From Camellia lanceoleosa (Eukaryota; Streptophyta; Magnoliopsida; Ericales; Theaceae), in NCBI GenBank assembly GCA_025200525.1, contig CM045767.1:116744021-116808020 (forward strand): DNA of 64,000 nt, given 5' to 3'. The notes under the pieces are model-generated. The model was not told the DNA's origin. It did no database searches and worked only from the letters and a program-made list of their open reading frames with translations. The translations under genes were made by a program, and so were the position numbers. Below are positions 12,315 to 21,998 of the stretch, piece by piece (within the stretch, counting starts at the first letter, position 1; each line of letters starts with the position of its first letter).

Positions 12315-13479
12315 CAAAATATGACTATCTCAAGTTCGGGTCGGGGCCCAAAATGCAAGATGAGGGTTGGAGCCGAAACACGCAATCGGGGCCGAAAGTG
12401 GGTCATTAGGCACCAAGAAGGGCATACGGCCACAGTGGGTATCAAATGCCCCAGGTTCCTTGTAATGATAAAACAGAGATTCCGCCGAAAATGAACAAAA
12501 CACGATGCGAAATGAATCCTCGGGGCCTAAACCGCGCGGTTCGGGGTCCCAAAATGGGCCGAGTAACCGAAAGTGGCGTCTGACCCACAGTGGGTATCAA
12601 AGGCCCTGTCTGTCCTCGGAATGATAAAACAGAGGCACTTGCCAAAAACCGGAGAAATCGAGAGATGGTTGGGCGGTCCCAACCGAGGCACACGGCTCGA
12701 CGGCAAACCGAACTCGAAATGGGAAAAATGGCCTGCGACCACAAAACGTAGCCTACGGCCACTGAGAGATGGTCTACGAGACCTCTCCCTCCCTTTGGGA
12801 AGAGAAAACAGAGAAAACGGAGCCTGGTTCGCAAACCGAGACAAAGCACAAAAGAGTCCGGAAGTCCGGAGGCAAGGCTCGTAGCCGGGACTCCGCAACC
12901 TCAGAACGAGCACAATATGCAACATCACCAAGCGCTCAATTGATGACGTCTGAGTCTTAAGGTCGGTCAAAAATGGGATGTCTACAATAAGAAAATAAAT
13001 ATAAGATAAAACATGCAAGAAAAATGAAAGAATTGAAAATTCACCTTACAAAGAAAGATTGAATTTCTTGATTTTCAAACTTTCTCTTTATCACCCTCAA
13101 GGTTGTGAGTTATGATCTTAATCCTCAATTCAAAAGCTTGGAATTTGAGCTTAAAATGACGATTTTGAACAAGTGTGAGTGATTTTTGACAAGGGGAGAT
13201 GAGATGTAAGAGGCTATATAACTTCACTAGTTTGGCAAAACAATTCTCTTGTTTTTAAGACTTCTTTTCTCTCAAATTCTAACACAATTTTAGCATTCTC
13301 TCCCTACCCTTCTCTTCTTCAAAATCCTCCCCCAATTCAAGACTAGAGCTCTCATTATATAGCCAATGCAAGTGGGCAATGGTGGAAGACAAAGTGGAGT
13401 TAATGGGGGACAATGTATAATGGAGGTGAATGATGAATGGTGATGGTGGTGTGTGCTTTAGGAAAATGGATTATGACTT

Positions 13480-13700
13480 GAGATGGTGGGATGTGATTAT
13501 GAAAGTAGATAGTGAGTGGGGATAGTGGGATGTGATTATGAAAGTAGGTAGTGAGTGGGGATGGTGGGGTGTAATTATGAAAGTAGATGGTGAGTGGGGA
13601 TGATGGGATGTGATCATGAAAGTAGATGGTAAATGGAGATGGTGGAGTGTAATTATGAAAGTGGATGATGCTGAGTGGAGATGGCGGGATGTGTAGATAA
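13480..13700. repeat. Tandem repeat, about 39 bp unit
   Basis: About five units of GTGGGATGTGATTATGAAAG plus a GTAGATGGTGAGTGGGGATG-like part. The unit length is a multiple of three, which creates long minus-strand frames rich in His, Pro and Ser that are not genes. The array is absent at the matching place in the solo LTR near 44400. Confidence 0.75.
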
Positions 13701-13835
13701 TGAGTGGGGATGTTGGGAGATGAGTAAGTGCACTTGAATGGATCAAAAAATGGCTCAATGGGATGTCCTAACCAAACTAAAACAAGAAAAATGGGGCTGC
13801 TGCTGTTTTGGACCGAGTCAGCAAAATCTGCTATT

Positions 13836-14400
13836 AAGCCCAACTTCTAACGGGCATATCTCCCTCATTTGGACTTGGGTTAGGTAGTTCTTGGGTCTAA
13901 ATTGAAGCCCTAGAAGTCTAATTTCCAATGGTGGTGGCCTTACAATTAAATTCCAAGTGTACAAAGAGATATGCCTAATTTAGTGAAAGTTGTTCATTTC
14001 CCTCGGGCCCAGGTCAACAAAATATGCTCTTAAGCCCAATTTCAAATAAGCATATCCCCCTTATATGGACTTGGTTTTAGGTGGTTCTTGGGTCTAAATT
14101 GAAGCCCCAAAAGTCTACTTTCCAATGGTTATGGCCTAACAATTAAATTCCAAGTGTACAAAGAGATATACCTAATTTAGTGAAGGCTGTTCATTTTCCT
14201 CGGGTCCAGGTCAACAAAATCTGTTCTTAAGCCCAATTTCAAATGGGTATATCTCCCTTATATGGACTTGGTTTTAAGTGGTTCTTGGGTCTAAATTGAA
14301 GCCCTAGAAGTCTACTTTCCAATGGTTATGGCCTCACATTTAAAGTCCAAGTGTACAAAGAGCTATGTCTAATTTATTAAAGGCTGTTCATTTCCTTCTT
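13836..14400. repeat. About 196 bp subrepeat, three copies, inside the LTR
   Basis: Copies begin AAGCCCAA at about 13836, 14032 and 14228. The same subrepeat is present three times in the solo LTR at about 43770-44345 and twice in the one at about 54660-55040, so copy number varies within the LTR family. Confidence 0.8.
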
Positions 14401-14804
14401 AATGATTTGATGCTCATTCTTTTCCTAGACTAGTTTTCTTTCATCCCCTCCTATTTCCTTCAAATCCAAACCAATAAAGAAGATGTTTTTAAATATTTTT
14501 TCAAAGAGTTCACCTCCCTTCCATTTATTTTCACTTTGTCCTTACTCAGTTTATTGAAAAGTGTAATATTTTAATCGAAATGGGAGTCTTGGAACATCGT
14601 AGAAACATTTTTAAAAAATTATTTTGAAAAGAGGGTTTTAAGGTCTAAAATAGTTTGGCCAAAAAATGCGTAAAGGTTGGGATTAAAGCTCAAATTTCAT
14701 TTTTCTTATTGAGGATTCTGTGAGAAACACATTCTAATTGTCATCATCAGGTAATCAACAGAAAGCGCCCGAGTCTTAGGGCTGGTCAAAATGGGGTGTC
14801 TATA

Positions 14805-14820
14805 GTTGCCCCTCTTTGAC
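14805..14820 (-). other. Polypurine tract of the second Tat-like element
   Basis: Minus strand GTCAAAGAGGGGCAAC abuts the LTR start at 14804. It is nearly identical to 1364-1379. Confidence 0.75.
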
Positions 14821-15134
14821 AAAGCTCAAAGTCATTTCATGACATGAGTGAATGTCAAAGCCCGAAGATGACCCTTTTGACGAGGCTGTAAGACTTGGGC
14901 AATTAAACAAAATGTAATGCATGTGGTTGAACCCGAAGGTTGCCTACGTATCCCTTTGTAAGGAATCAAACTAGTGTTGTTCAGGGGCAAGATGCTAATG
15001 ATATGCAAGAAGATTTTGGGAATTGGACTTATACGCTAGGCAAACCCGAGTAAATCAACAACCTAACACGTCTCATGCGAAAGGAAGAAAGATGGTGTAA
15101 ACAAACAGGCACATCTGTTATTTTTAACTGATTC

Positions 15135-15800
15135 ACAATCTTAACGCGTCTCACGCGATAGGAGTATAGTGAACTTGAGATTTAAACGCGTCTCACGCGA
15201 GAGGAGTATAGTGAACTTGAGATCCAAACACGTCTCACGCGAGAGGAGGAATGTGAACTTGAGATCCAAACGCGTCTCATGCGAGAGGAGTATAGTGAAC
15301 TTGAGATCCAAATGCATCTTACGCAAGAGGAGTATAGTGAACTTGAGATCCAAATGCGTCTCACGCGAGAGGAGGAATGTGAACTTGAGATCCAAATGCG
15401 TTTCACGCCAGAGGAGGAATGTGAACTTGAGATCCAAATGCGTCTCACTTGAGAGAAGGAATGTGAACTTGAGATCCAAACACGTCTCACACGAGAGGAG
15501 TCTAGCGAACTTGAGATCCAAATGCGTCTCACGCAATAGGAGTATAGTGAACTTGAGATCCAAACGCGTTTCACGCGAGAGGAGTATAGTGAACTTGAGA
15601 TCCAAACTCGTCTCACGGGAGAGGATAAGTAATGAACGAATCCAAACGCATCTCACGCGAGAGAATAAGTAGTGAACGAATCCAAACGCGTCTCACGCGA
15701 GAAGATAAGTAAGAAACGAATAAATCCAAATGCGTCTCACACGAGAGGATAAATTTTGAATAAATCCAAACACGTCTCACACGAGAGGATAAATAGCTAA
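15135..15800. repeat. Tandem array of a 42 bp unit
   Basis: About fifteen units of the form GTGAACTTGAGATCCAAA followed by CGCGTCTCACGCGAGAGG and AGTATA or AGGAAT; units become shorter and diverge from about 15620. Because 42 is divisible by three, three overlapping reading frames of 144-171 codons stay open on both strands; these are artefacts. The array sits a few hundred bases from the polypurine tract, the position held by the hairpin array in the first element. Confidence 0.9.
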
Positions 15801-15828
15801 CAAGGGGTAACCTTTACATGTAGAAACC

Positions 15829-16717
15829 ACTGATGCTGCTTTTTTTTCCAGATCATATTCACAATTTTCCCTATTATCCAACGGGGTGACAGAGTAAGTT
15901 GATTTAGTATCCAGAATTAAAGCGCATACACGCTATCTCAACCTATGGGGCTACCATACAGATTTCAAGCGAGGGATACACCCCTGGGTATTTAAACCAG
16001 ACTTTAGTCTCAGAAATTCCAAACCTTTTGCGTTTTAGGCCTCGGCCATTCGAATTCTAGTTTCCACCATCGCAGTTGGTCTCCTAGGAACTCATTGCAA
16101 ACATAGGTAGGTGGCTATACCAGACCGCCTACAGTCGTTTGGGCACGACAAACACCAAAGGAATTGCACCTTTAGAGGATTTAAGGTCTCCTAGACCCTT
16201 GAAGTTGTTCGGGCATAACAAACACCAAAGGAATTGCACCTTCAAAGGATTTAAGGTCTCCTAGACCCGAAAAAGACCACCAGGCGCACCTGTTGTTTTT
16301 AACTGATTGGGTAGTGTGAACAGACAGGCGCACCCGTTGTTTTTAACCGATTTGAGTGGTGTGAACAGACAGGCGCACCTGCTGTTTCTAACCGATTTGG
16401 GTGGTGTGAATAGACAAGCGCACCTGTTGTTTTTTTAACTGATGGAATGGCCACGGATGCCGCTTTACTTCCTAATCATATTTACAACTTTCCCTATTCT
16501 CTAACGGGGTGACAGACTAGGTTAGTTCAGTATCTATAATTGAGGTGCATACAAGCTACCTCAATCTATGGGGCTGCCATACAGATTTCAAGCCGGGGAC
16601 ACATTTAGACTAGACTTTAGTCTCGGAAATTCTAAACCTTTGCATTCTAGGCATCGCCATTCGAACTCTAGTATTCACCGTCGCAGTTGGTCTCCTAAGA
16701 ACTTATTGCAAACACAA
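15829..16717. repeat. Direct duplication (about 280 bp) with short tandem repeats between
   Basis: 15829-16107 and about 16456-16717 are diverged copies sharing AACGGGGTGACAGA and CATACAGATTTCAAGC. Between them are two copies of a block with ACACCAAAGGAATTGCACCT (16138-16270) and four copies of a roughly 55 bp unit with AGGCGCACCTGTTGTTTTTA (16275-16445). Non-coding. Confidence 0.75.
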
Positions 16718-16988
16718 CCAAGATAATACACACAGATATTTACATATAAATACACACATATATTTACATACAGACAAAATACAGACATATACACAGATAT
16801 ATACAGTATATATGACACAAATATATACGAACCTATACATGGACATATACAGTATATATACAGGTGGGGAATATTCCTCTTGCGGTTGTCAGCAGGAAGA
16901 TGCCGCTACTGAGAAGGCATAGTCCATTTGTTGATGTCAGCGCATGTACGCAAAACAAGCAAAACGAAAAAACACAAAATGCATGGAC

Positions 16989-17370
16989 ACGGGGTTTCGA
17001 CCCTCTGATCTCAAACTTGGCCTCCAAGTCCCCAACCACTGAGCCACGCCACTCTTATGACAAGATATGAAAACAAATATATATACTTATACAAGACATA
17101 TATACACAAAATCAAAACAAAACAAAGAAACACTCAATGTGGGGTTCGAACCCCTGACCTCAGGCTTAGCCTTTCATTCTTCAACCACTGGGCCAAACCA
17201 CTGAACCTGAGCCACTCTCATGATAGAAACAATTCAAACAAATATATATAGGTATACAAGACATATATACATAAAATCAAAACAAAAACAAAACAAAGAA
17301 ACACTCGATGTGGGGTTCGAACCCCTGACCTCGAGCTCAGCCTTTCAGTCCTTAACCACTGAGCCAAACC
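16989..17370 (-). repeat. Three tRNA-like (pol III A/B-box) sequences in tandem
   Basis: On the minus strand, 17050-16989, 17201-17139 and 17370-17310 each have an A-box-like TGGC(C/T)(C/N)AGTGG and, about 40 bases on, a B-box-like GGTTCGAACCC (GGGTCGAAACCC in one). This layout matches a tRNA or the head of a tRNA-derived SINE. Acceptor and T stems do not pair well, so these are tRNA-related relics rather than working tRNA genes. The second and third lie in a 171 bp tandem duplication that includes ATATAT-rich flanks; 16700-17460 is otherwise AT microsatellite-like. Confidence 0.6.
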
Positions 17371-17802
17371 GTTGAACCCAAGCCACTCTTGTGACCAAAT
17401 GTTTGAACAAATATATATATATATATATTACATAGCTATACAATATATATACATATATGCATACACAACTCTCCCGTGTCTCTCTCTTTTTTGATAACCT
17501 CATCTAACACGCAGCTTGCTTTTGCATCACTAGCCAACAAAAACAGGCCTCAAATGACGCTCGCCTTGGCTCTCTCCCTCTTTGTCTTCTTCTTTTTAGC
17601 CTTTTTCTTAATTAGTCTTCTCCGTCTTCTTCTTCATTCTTTTCTATTTCTTCTTCATCCTTCTCCTATCCTCTTCTTCGTTGAGAGAGTTCTGACAAAA
17701 CAAAGAGACACTGAGCAGAGGAGAAAAGCTACCCAAAACTCAGTCTACTCTCTGCTATTTTTCTCTAAGTCTCATTTCTTTTACACCTCTCACCACACAT
17801 CC

Positions 17803-18298
17803 ATGGCTTCCTTATCCTGTCCCCTCACTCTGTTTCCGGACCTAAATGATCCCATAAACTCTTCTGGTTCGGGCCGAGTGCCCCTACTCCCACTCTTCCC
17901 ATCATTCCTCTTCCTAACCTTCCTATAATGTCAACTGAGCAAATCATGGCAGCTCAATCTGACATAGAAGCTAATCACTACACACTGCAGTCCTGTATGG
18001 AGACGGTGACTGCGGTCACCAAATTGGTTCACCGATTGCAAAATAGGACAACTGAGGTACACCAGGTCAACGCCCAACTCTCCCTACTCTAGCGCATGTA
18101 CAAAGATGCGCGAGCAAAGATTTGTGCACTGAAGGCCAAGAACAAGGAGCTAAAACGACAGGCCACCTCCATGGCCCAATTTGGAGCGCCTTCTTACTTT
18201 GACAATGACGGCGAGGTGGGCTCTCGGCGAGCCAAGCGTGGCCTTCGAGGGTCACCCAAGACGACAAAAGGAGGAAGAGCTTGGCGGGAGAGCTGAGT
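17803..18298 (+). pseudogene. Antisense reading frame of a Tat-like element, interrupted
   Basis: Relative to the host element (minus strand) this frame runs antisense. ATGGCTTCC at 17803 opens a frame ([16 protein letters not shown]) ending in TAA at 17926-17928. That stop overlaps an ATG (17928-17930) opening a second frame with [18 protein letters not shown], heptad-like stretches and KAKNKELKRQ, broken by one TAG at 18090 and ending near 18296. Together it would be about 165 residues with a coiled-coil-like centre. A T-rich segment and a consensus AATAAA (18539) follow, and a pyrimidine-rich leader precedes. Antisense reading frames are described for Tat-lineage elements; assignment to that class is inference from position and orientation. 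The function is unknown. Confidence 0.45.
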
Positions 18299-18538
18299 AA
18301 GTGAAGTCGGCACGCGGACGGCATTGGAAACAAAACAAGAGATCTCTTTTTTCTTTTTTCTTTTTTCTTTTGTTTTTCTAGGCTTGTTGTTTTTCTTTTC
18401 TTTTTCTTTTTTTTTTTGTATGTATGGTTTTTTTTTTCTTTTTTTTTTTTGGAGTGGGCAAGTAGAGCTTCAGCTCTCTCTTTTTTTTTGGTTTTTTTTT
18501 TTGAGTCTCTGTAATTGGGGATGTCCTCCCCTAACTGC

Positions 18539-18544
18539 AATAAA
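18539..18544 (+). promoter_or_regulatory. Candidate polyadenylation signal for the antisense unit
   Basis: AATAAA on the plus strand about 240 bases after the antisense frame, preceded by T-rich sequence. AATAAA is frequent by chance in AT-rich DNA, so only its position gives it weight. Confidence 0.3.
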
Positions 18545-19735
18545 AAAAAGTTTCGTGTTTGTACATTAATGGCATAACTGGCATATCACTTTAAGTTTGA
18601 AAATAATTTTGTTTGGTTGAATTTGAGACTGATTGAATTTTGAACTCTGAATTGGATATACTGACCTAACTCAAAAAATAACTTAACGAAAGAAAACGAA
18701 GGAAAACAATCCAAACACACTTATATAAACTGACTGGTATGAATACACTGATTGGTATGAAAGGAACACACTTATATACACTGACTGGTATGAATACCCT
18801 GATTGGTATGAATACACTGACTGGTTGACTCGAACGGTGGAGAAGACAGAATCTCTGACTCGACTATGCCCCTAGTTCATTGCCTTGACTCTTTTTTTCT
18901 CTTGATTTTTTGTAAAAATGTTTTGAACAACATGAGAGTTGGATTAGCATACTTATTCCATTTTTTGTTTTGAAATCATGTAAGTTAAGTTGTGGGCACT
19001 GAAAATTTTCTCTTTTTAAATCCAAAGAATGGTCTGGTTTTGCAAAAATGAAATAATTTTCAAGAAAAATTAGTCAACTTCATTCACAATAATCAAAACC
19101 TATTTTTGCAACTGGTCACTACCTAACCGACATAGAATCAACCATTGGGATGCATAGCCTCGAACCAGAAATCAATAGTGATAACCAAACCAAGCCGATC
19201 TGAATCGAATAAAGCCGAGCAAAATCAAACCAACTGAACCGAGCAAACCGAAGACAAACCGAAGACAAACCAAGCAAACAAGAATAGGACAACCAAGTCG
19301 ACTAACGATACACCAATCAAACATGGACGAGATGAATGAGTTGAAAAATTATTAGGGCCGAACTTCAAGATGAAGCTACCTACGTATCCCAAAGATAAGA
19401 ATCAGGCCAACGTAGTCCCGGCTAAGGTTCACTCGGGTATTGACACTCTCCTTTTGTACTCTAACTTTTTCCAAAGCTGCCCTTTCGGGTTTTCAACCTT
19501 GCGAGCTTTTCATTTTTTCTTTTTTTTTTCTTTTTTTGGTTTTTGTTTATTATTATTTTATTTTATTTTATTTTTGATTTTTTTTTTGTGCTCTAACTCT
19601 TGCCTGGGTCGCTCTTCTGAGTTTTCAGTCCAGCGAGTCTTTCAAGGATGGTACTTTTGTTTTAACTTGTCCATGTTGATTGGTTGTGAAATCTCTAGGC
19701 CATCTATGAACGACTGCTACACTTGACAAGTAGAT
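18545..19735 (-). other. Non-coding internal region of the second Tat-like element
   Basis: 18720-18830 has about five copies of an ACTGATTGGTATGAATACA-like unit. 18840-19640 parallels 3830-4740 of the first element, including CCTACGTATCCCAAAGAT. T-rich runs occur at 19500-19590. No gene is seen. Similarity to the internal region stops near 19735. Confidence 0.55.
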
Positions 19736-20510
19736 TAGTTGCATCTCATGAGTGAATTTCATTAGGATTTTGTATATAAGATCATGCATGTTTTACTAAC
19801 TGTGTTTTGTAGCTTGTTCGCGGGATGTCAAACATGTAAGTTTTTATGCTTTAGCATCCCGTTTGTGTGTGTTTTTTTTACTTTGTTTAGTATTCTACCA
19901 TGAGGCTATTTGCTTGTGTGATATAACTCTATGAATGCCAGTGGATGGAGGTTGTGTTGCTTAATTTGGAATAATGTTGATTTTCATGTTAGTAAACTCA
20001 ATTTATTTGGGTTGTACATCTTCAAAACTCTTTCAAAACTACATGAAATCAAGTTGTTCCAAAGTGGGTGACATAGTCTATACTTGTATGCTTTACATAG
20101 TAAATTTTAGGATTTATTAAATAATCAGAATATGAACATATAAAGAATTTAAAATTCATATCATGGTTAGTAAAGGCCGATCTTTTGATCGGGTGAGCGG
20201 GGGTGCTCAATTAATGACCTTCCCCTCTCATACCTAAGGTTCATGAATCGAGACAACTTTGGTTATGACGAACAGTGGCCTTGGCACGAGTCATGGGTTT
20301 CCTAATTTCCCAAAATATTAGGTGGCGACTTTGAGATCTGATGATGCAGTCCATTTTTGGCAAAAGGTTTTGCAATAAAATGGATTTTCTAAAAGTTGCC
20401 AAATCTGGACTCTTATATATGTTTCACATTGCAACACTCGTGAGACTAGATCAAAGAGATCGAGGATCCGAACTATTTAACGCGCATGGGTACCCTTCGG
20501 GCATGTTACA
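19736..20510 (+). mobile_element. LTR tail, opposite orientation to its neighbour
   Basis: Matches the last 780 bases of the solo LTR at 50360-51140, from TTGCATCTCAT to the terminal GCATGTTACA (20501-20510). No primer site follows, so it is a solo or truncated LTR. Its left part is missing at the junction with the minus-oriented element. It lies next to the receptor-kinase pseudogene and may have been inserted in it. Confidence 0.7.
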
Positions 20511-20584
20511 GGTATTTGTTCCGAAGGACAGTGCGACTGTCCTGACGAAGACAACAGTGAAACATGCACTTTCAAGCAAATAAA

Positions 20585-21998
20585 TTTTAGGTAACCCAAC
20601 CTTGGATTCCCTCCTTTTACACCCATTTCTTGTGATCATTCACAACATCATAGCCTTTTGGAGCTTAAGAACACTAGTTACTTTTACTTAAACTTAGGTT
20701 ACTACTGTAACCAGATATAGTTACTTCAACAAACAGATGTAGAGGGTTGCAAGAAAAGTTGTTTAAGAAATTGCTCTTGCAAAACGGCTACATTTGCATA
20801 TGAGCTTTTGCTCTACAATTGGAAGTTAGGTTGCTTATTATTGTCGGAAGTATTTTCTCTTAGAAACAACGAGGGCAAGTTTGATAATGTTACTGTATTT
20901 CTTAAAGTGTAGAAATCTCTGACTCAAAAGAAATCAAAGCATGCCACAATTATATTAAGATCCAGTCTCAGATATTTTTTTTTTTTTGTATTTTTTTATG
21001 GTTACCTCTTGCCTTTACCTTTTTAGAAATAAAGGAAAATTTGAGGAGCTTGATGAGTTCAATGTGGAGCAAGTGCCAAGTATGCCTACCAAATTCTCTT
21101 ATGAAGACTTGAGAGCCATGAGAAGTAATTTCAATAATAAGCTTGGGGAAGAAGGATTTGGGACAGTTTTTGAAAAGATGGCACCAAAGTAGCAGTGAAG
21201 CTCCTCAATGGTTTTGGTCAAGTTAAGAAGTCATTCTTAGCTGAAGTTGAGACAATAGGCAGCATTCACCATGTCAATTTGGTGAGATTAATTGGATTTT
21301 GTGTTGAAAAATCATACCGGTTTCTAGTTTATGAGTACATGTTCAATAGATCCTTGGATACATGGATCTTTCAAAGGCACCAGGAGCTCACTCTTGGGTG
21401 GAAATCTAGAAGAAAGATCATTATGGATATAACCAAGGGACTAACCTATCTCTATAAGGAATGCAGGCAAAAAATATTTCACTTGGATATCAAACCCCAA
21501 AACATCCTCTTAGATGAATTCTTCAATGCGAAAATTTCTGATTTTGGATTGTCAAAACTAATTGATAAGGACCAAAGCCGAATTGTAAAAATGATAAGGG
21601 AAACACCTGGTTATTTGGCTCCCAAATGGTTGAGCTCAATTATCACCGAGAAAGTAGATGTTTATAACTTTGGTGTGGTGGTCTTGGAAATGTTATGTGG
21701 GCGCAAAAATTTGGATGACTCTTAGCTTGATGAAGATATGCATTTACTAGATTTGTTTAAGAGGAAAGCGGAAGAAGAATGACTTTTGGATATTGTTGAT
21801 AAATACAATGATGACATGCAGACACATAGAGCAGAAGTTGTGGAGATGATGAGGGTTGCTGTGTGGTGTCTACAAAGTGATTTTTCCAGGAGACTTTCCA
21901 TGTCGGTGGTAGTTAAGGTCTTGGAGGGTTCTGTAGATGTTAAAAGCAATTTGTATTGTAGCTTCACAACTCCTGTGGTGCCAAGAGCAATCACAATT
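20585..21998 (+). pseudogene. G-type lectin (SD2-5-like) receptor kinase, broken; main part
   Basis: An intact version would be a plasma-membrane receptor-like Ser/Thr kinase. The order fits the SD2-5 subfamily: extracellular end (LLELKNTSYF, then a Cys-rich PAN-like stretch with CKKSCLRNCSCK, about 20655-20880), a hydrophobic segment (about 20960-21030), and a kinase from 21085 with KLGEEGFGTVF, AVKLLN, HLDIKPQN, SDFGLSKL, APKW and VDVYNFGVVVLE, to about 21960. The N-terminal lectin domain is missing. Defects: a stop at 20586, an in-frame stop near 20716, frameshift with small deletion near 21177, stops at 21723 and 21780, Gly to Glu in the ATP loop, and APK for APE. HLD in place of HRD is normal for this family. 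The last 24 codons lie at 27164-27235, beyond a 5.16 kb insert. Confidence 0.85.

Larger units (their letters stand above)
1..12986 (-). mobile_element. Non-autonomous Tat/Ogre-like Ty3/gypsy LTR retrotransposon (left end outside window)
   Basis: A direct repeat links 1-1363 with about 11637-12986. On the minus strand the order is 5' LTR (12986 to 8838), primer site (8832-8815), decayed gag (8023-5801), about 3.2 kb non-coding, hairpin array (about 2575-1540), polypurine tract (1379-1364), then a 3' LTR leaving the window at position 1. No protease, reverse transcriptase or integrase can be read, so the element lacks its own pol. LTRs over 4 kb, the gag zinc-finger type and the primer sequence fit the Tat/Ogre lineage. 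The right flank ATAAG (12987-12991) should be the target duplication; its partner lies outside the window. The element sits inside the LTR of another Tat-like element. Confidence 0.8.
8838..12986 (-). mobile_element. 5' LTR, 4149 bp, complete
   Basis: On the minus strand it starts TGTAGACATCCCATT at 12986 and ends GTGCTACA at 8838, giving TG...CA ends, with the primer site just inside. The right third matches the partial LTR at 1-1363. It is mostly non-coding. Notable contents are a GTCGCC-rich segment near 8985 like that in the second LTR family, and a series of inverted repeats at 10454-12314. Short reading frames such as 9608-9799 or 10675-10971 have no recognisable product. Confidence 0.8.
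12987..14804 (-). mobile_element. 3' LTR segment of the second Tat-like family
   Basis: Minus strand starts TATAGACACCCCATTTT at 14804 (TG mutated to TA). It aligns with the solo LTRs at 43312-51140 and 51706-55705, for example around 13040 against 53985 and 14740 against 55650. This shared identity is what proves those 3.7 kb insertions are LTRs, because here the LTR is joined to a polypurine tract and an internal region. Confidence 0.75.
12987..19735 (-). mobile_element. Second Tat-like non-autonomous LTR element, truncated at both sides
   Basis: On the minus strand the 3' LTR starts at 14804 and runs left to 12987, where the first element interrupts it. Inside (14821-19735) are a 42 bp array, a 280 bp direct duplication, a tRNA-like triplet, an antisense reading frame and a block shared with the first element (18840-19640). 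No primer site, gag or pol is found, and no 5' LTR in the expected orientation follows. At about 19735 the sequence switches to an oppositely oriented LTR tail, so the 5' half is lost or rearranged. Confidence 0.65.

Noticed and set aside
13400..13843. His/Pro/Ser-rich repeat frame on the minus strand
   Set aside because: Explained by the 39 bp tandem repeat inside an LTR, which is a multiple of three.
15141..15672. Overlapping 144-171 codon frames on both strands with a repeated 14-residue motif
   Set aside because: They follow from a 42 bp tandem unit divisible by three; three frames on two strands stay open at once, which indicates periodicity and not coding.
15135..15800. Regularly spaced repeats that could suggest a CRISPR array
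   Set aside because: The units are contiguous without unique spacers and the DNA is from a plant retrotransposon.
16989..17370. Functional tRNA genes
   Set aside because: A and B boxes are present but acceptor and T stems do not pair properly and no anticodon arm is convincing; kept only as tRNA-like relics.
17476..17802. Upstream extension of the antisense frame rich in Leu and Phe
   Set aside because: The better start is ATGGCTTCC at 17803; the upstream part is pyrimidine-rich leader sequence with no conserved feature.
18067..18569. Lys-rich (minus) and Phe-rich (plus) frames of 81-157 codons
   Set aside because: Produced by long T-rich runs after the antisense frame; low complexity only.
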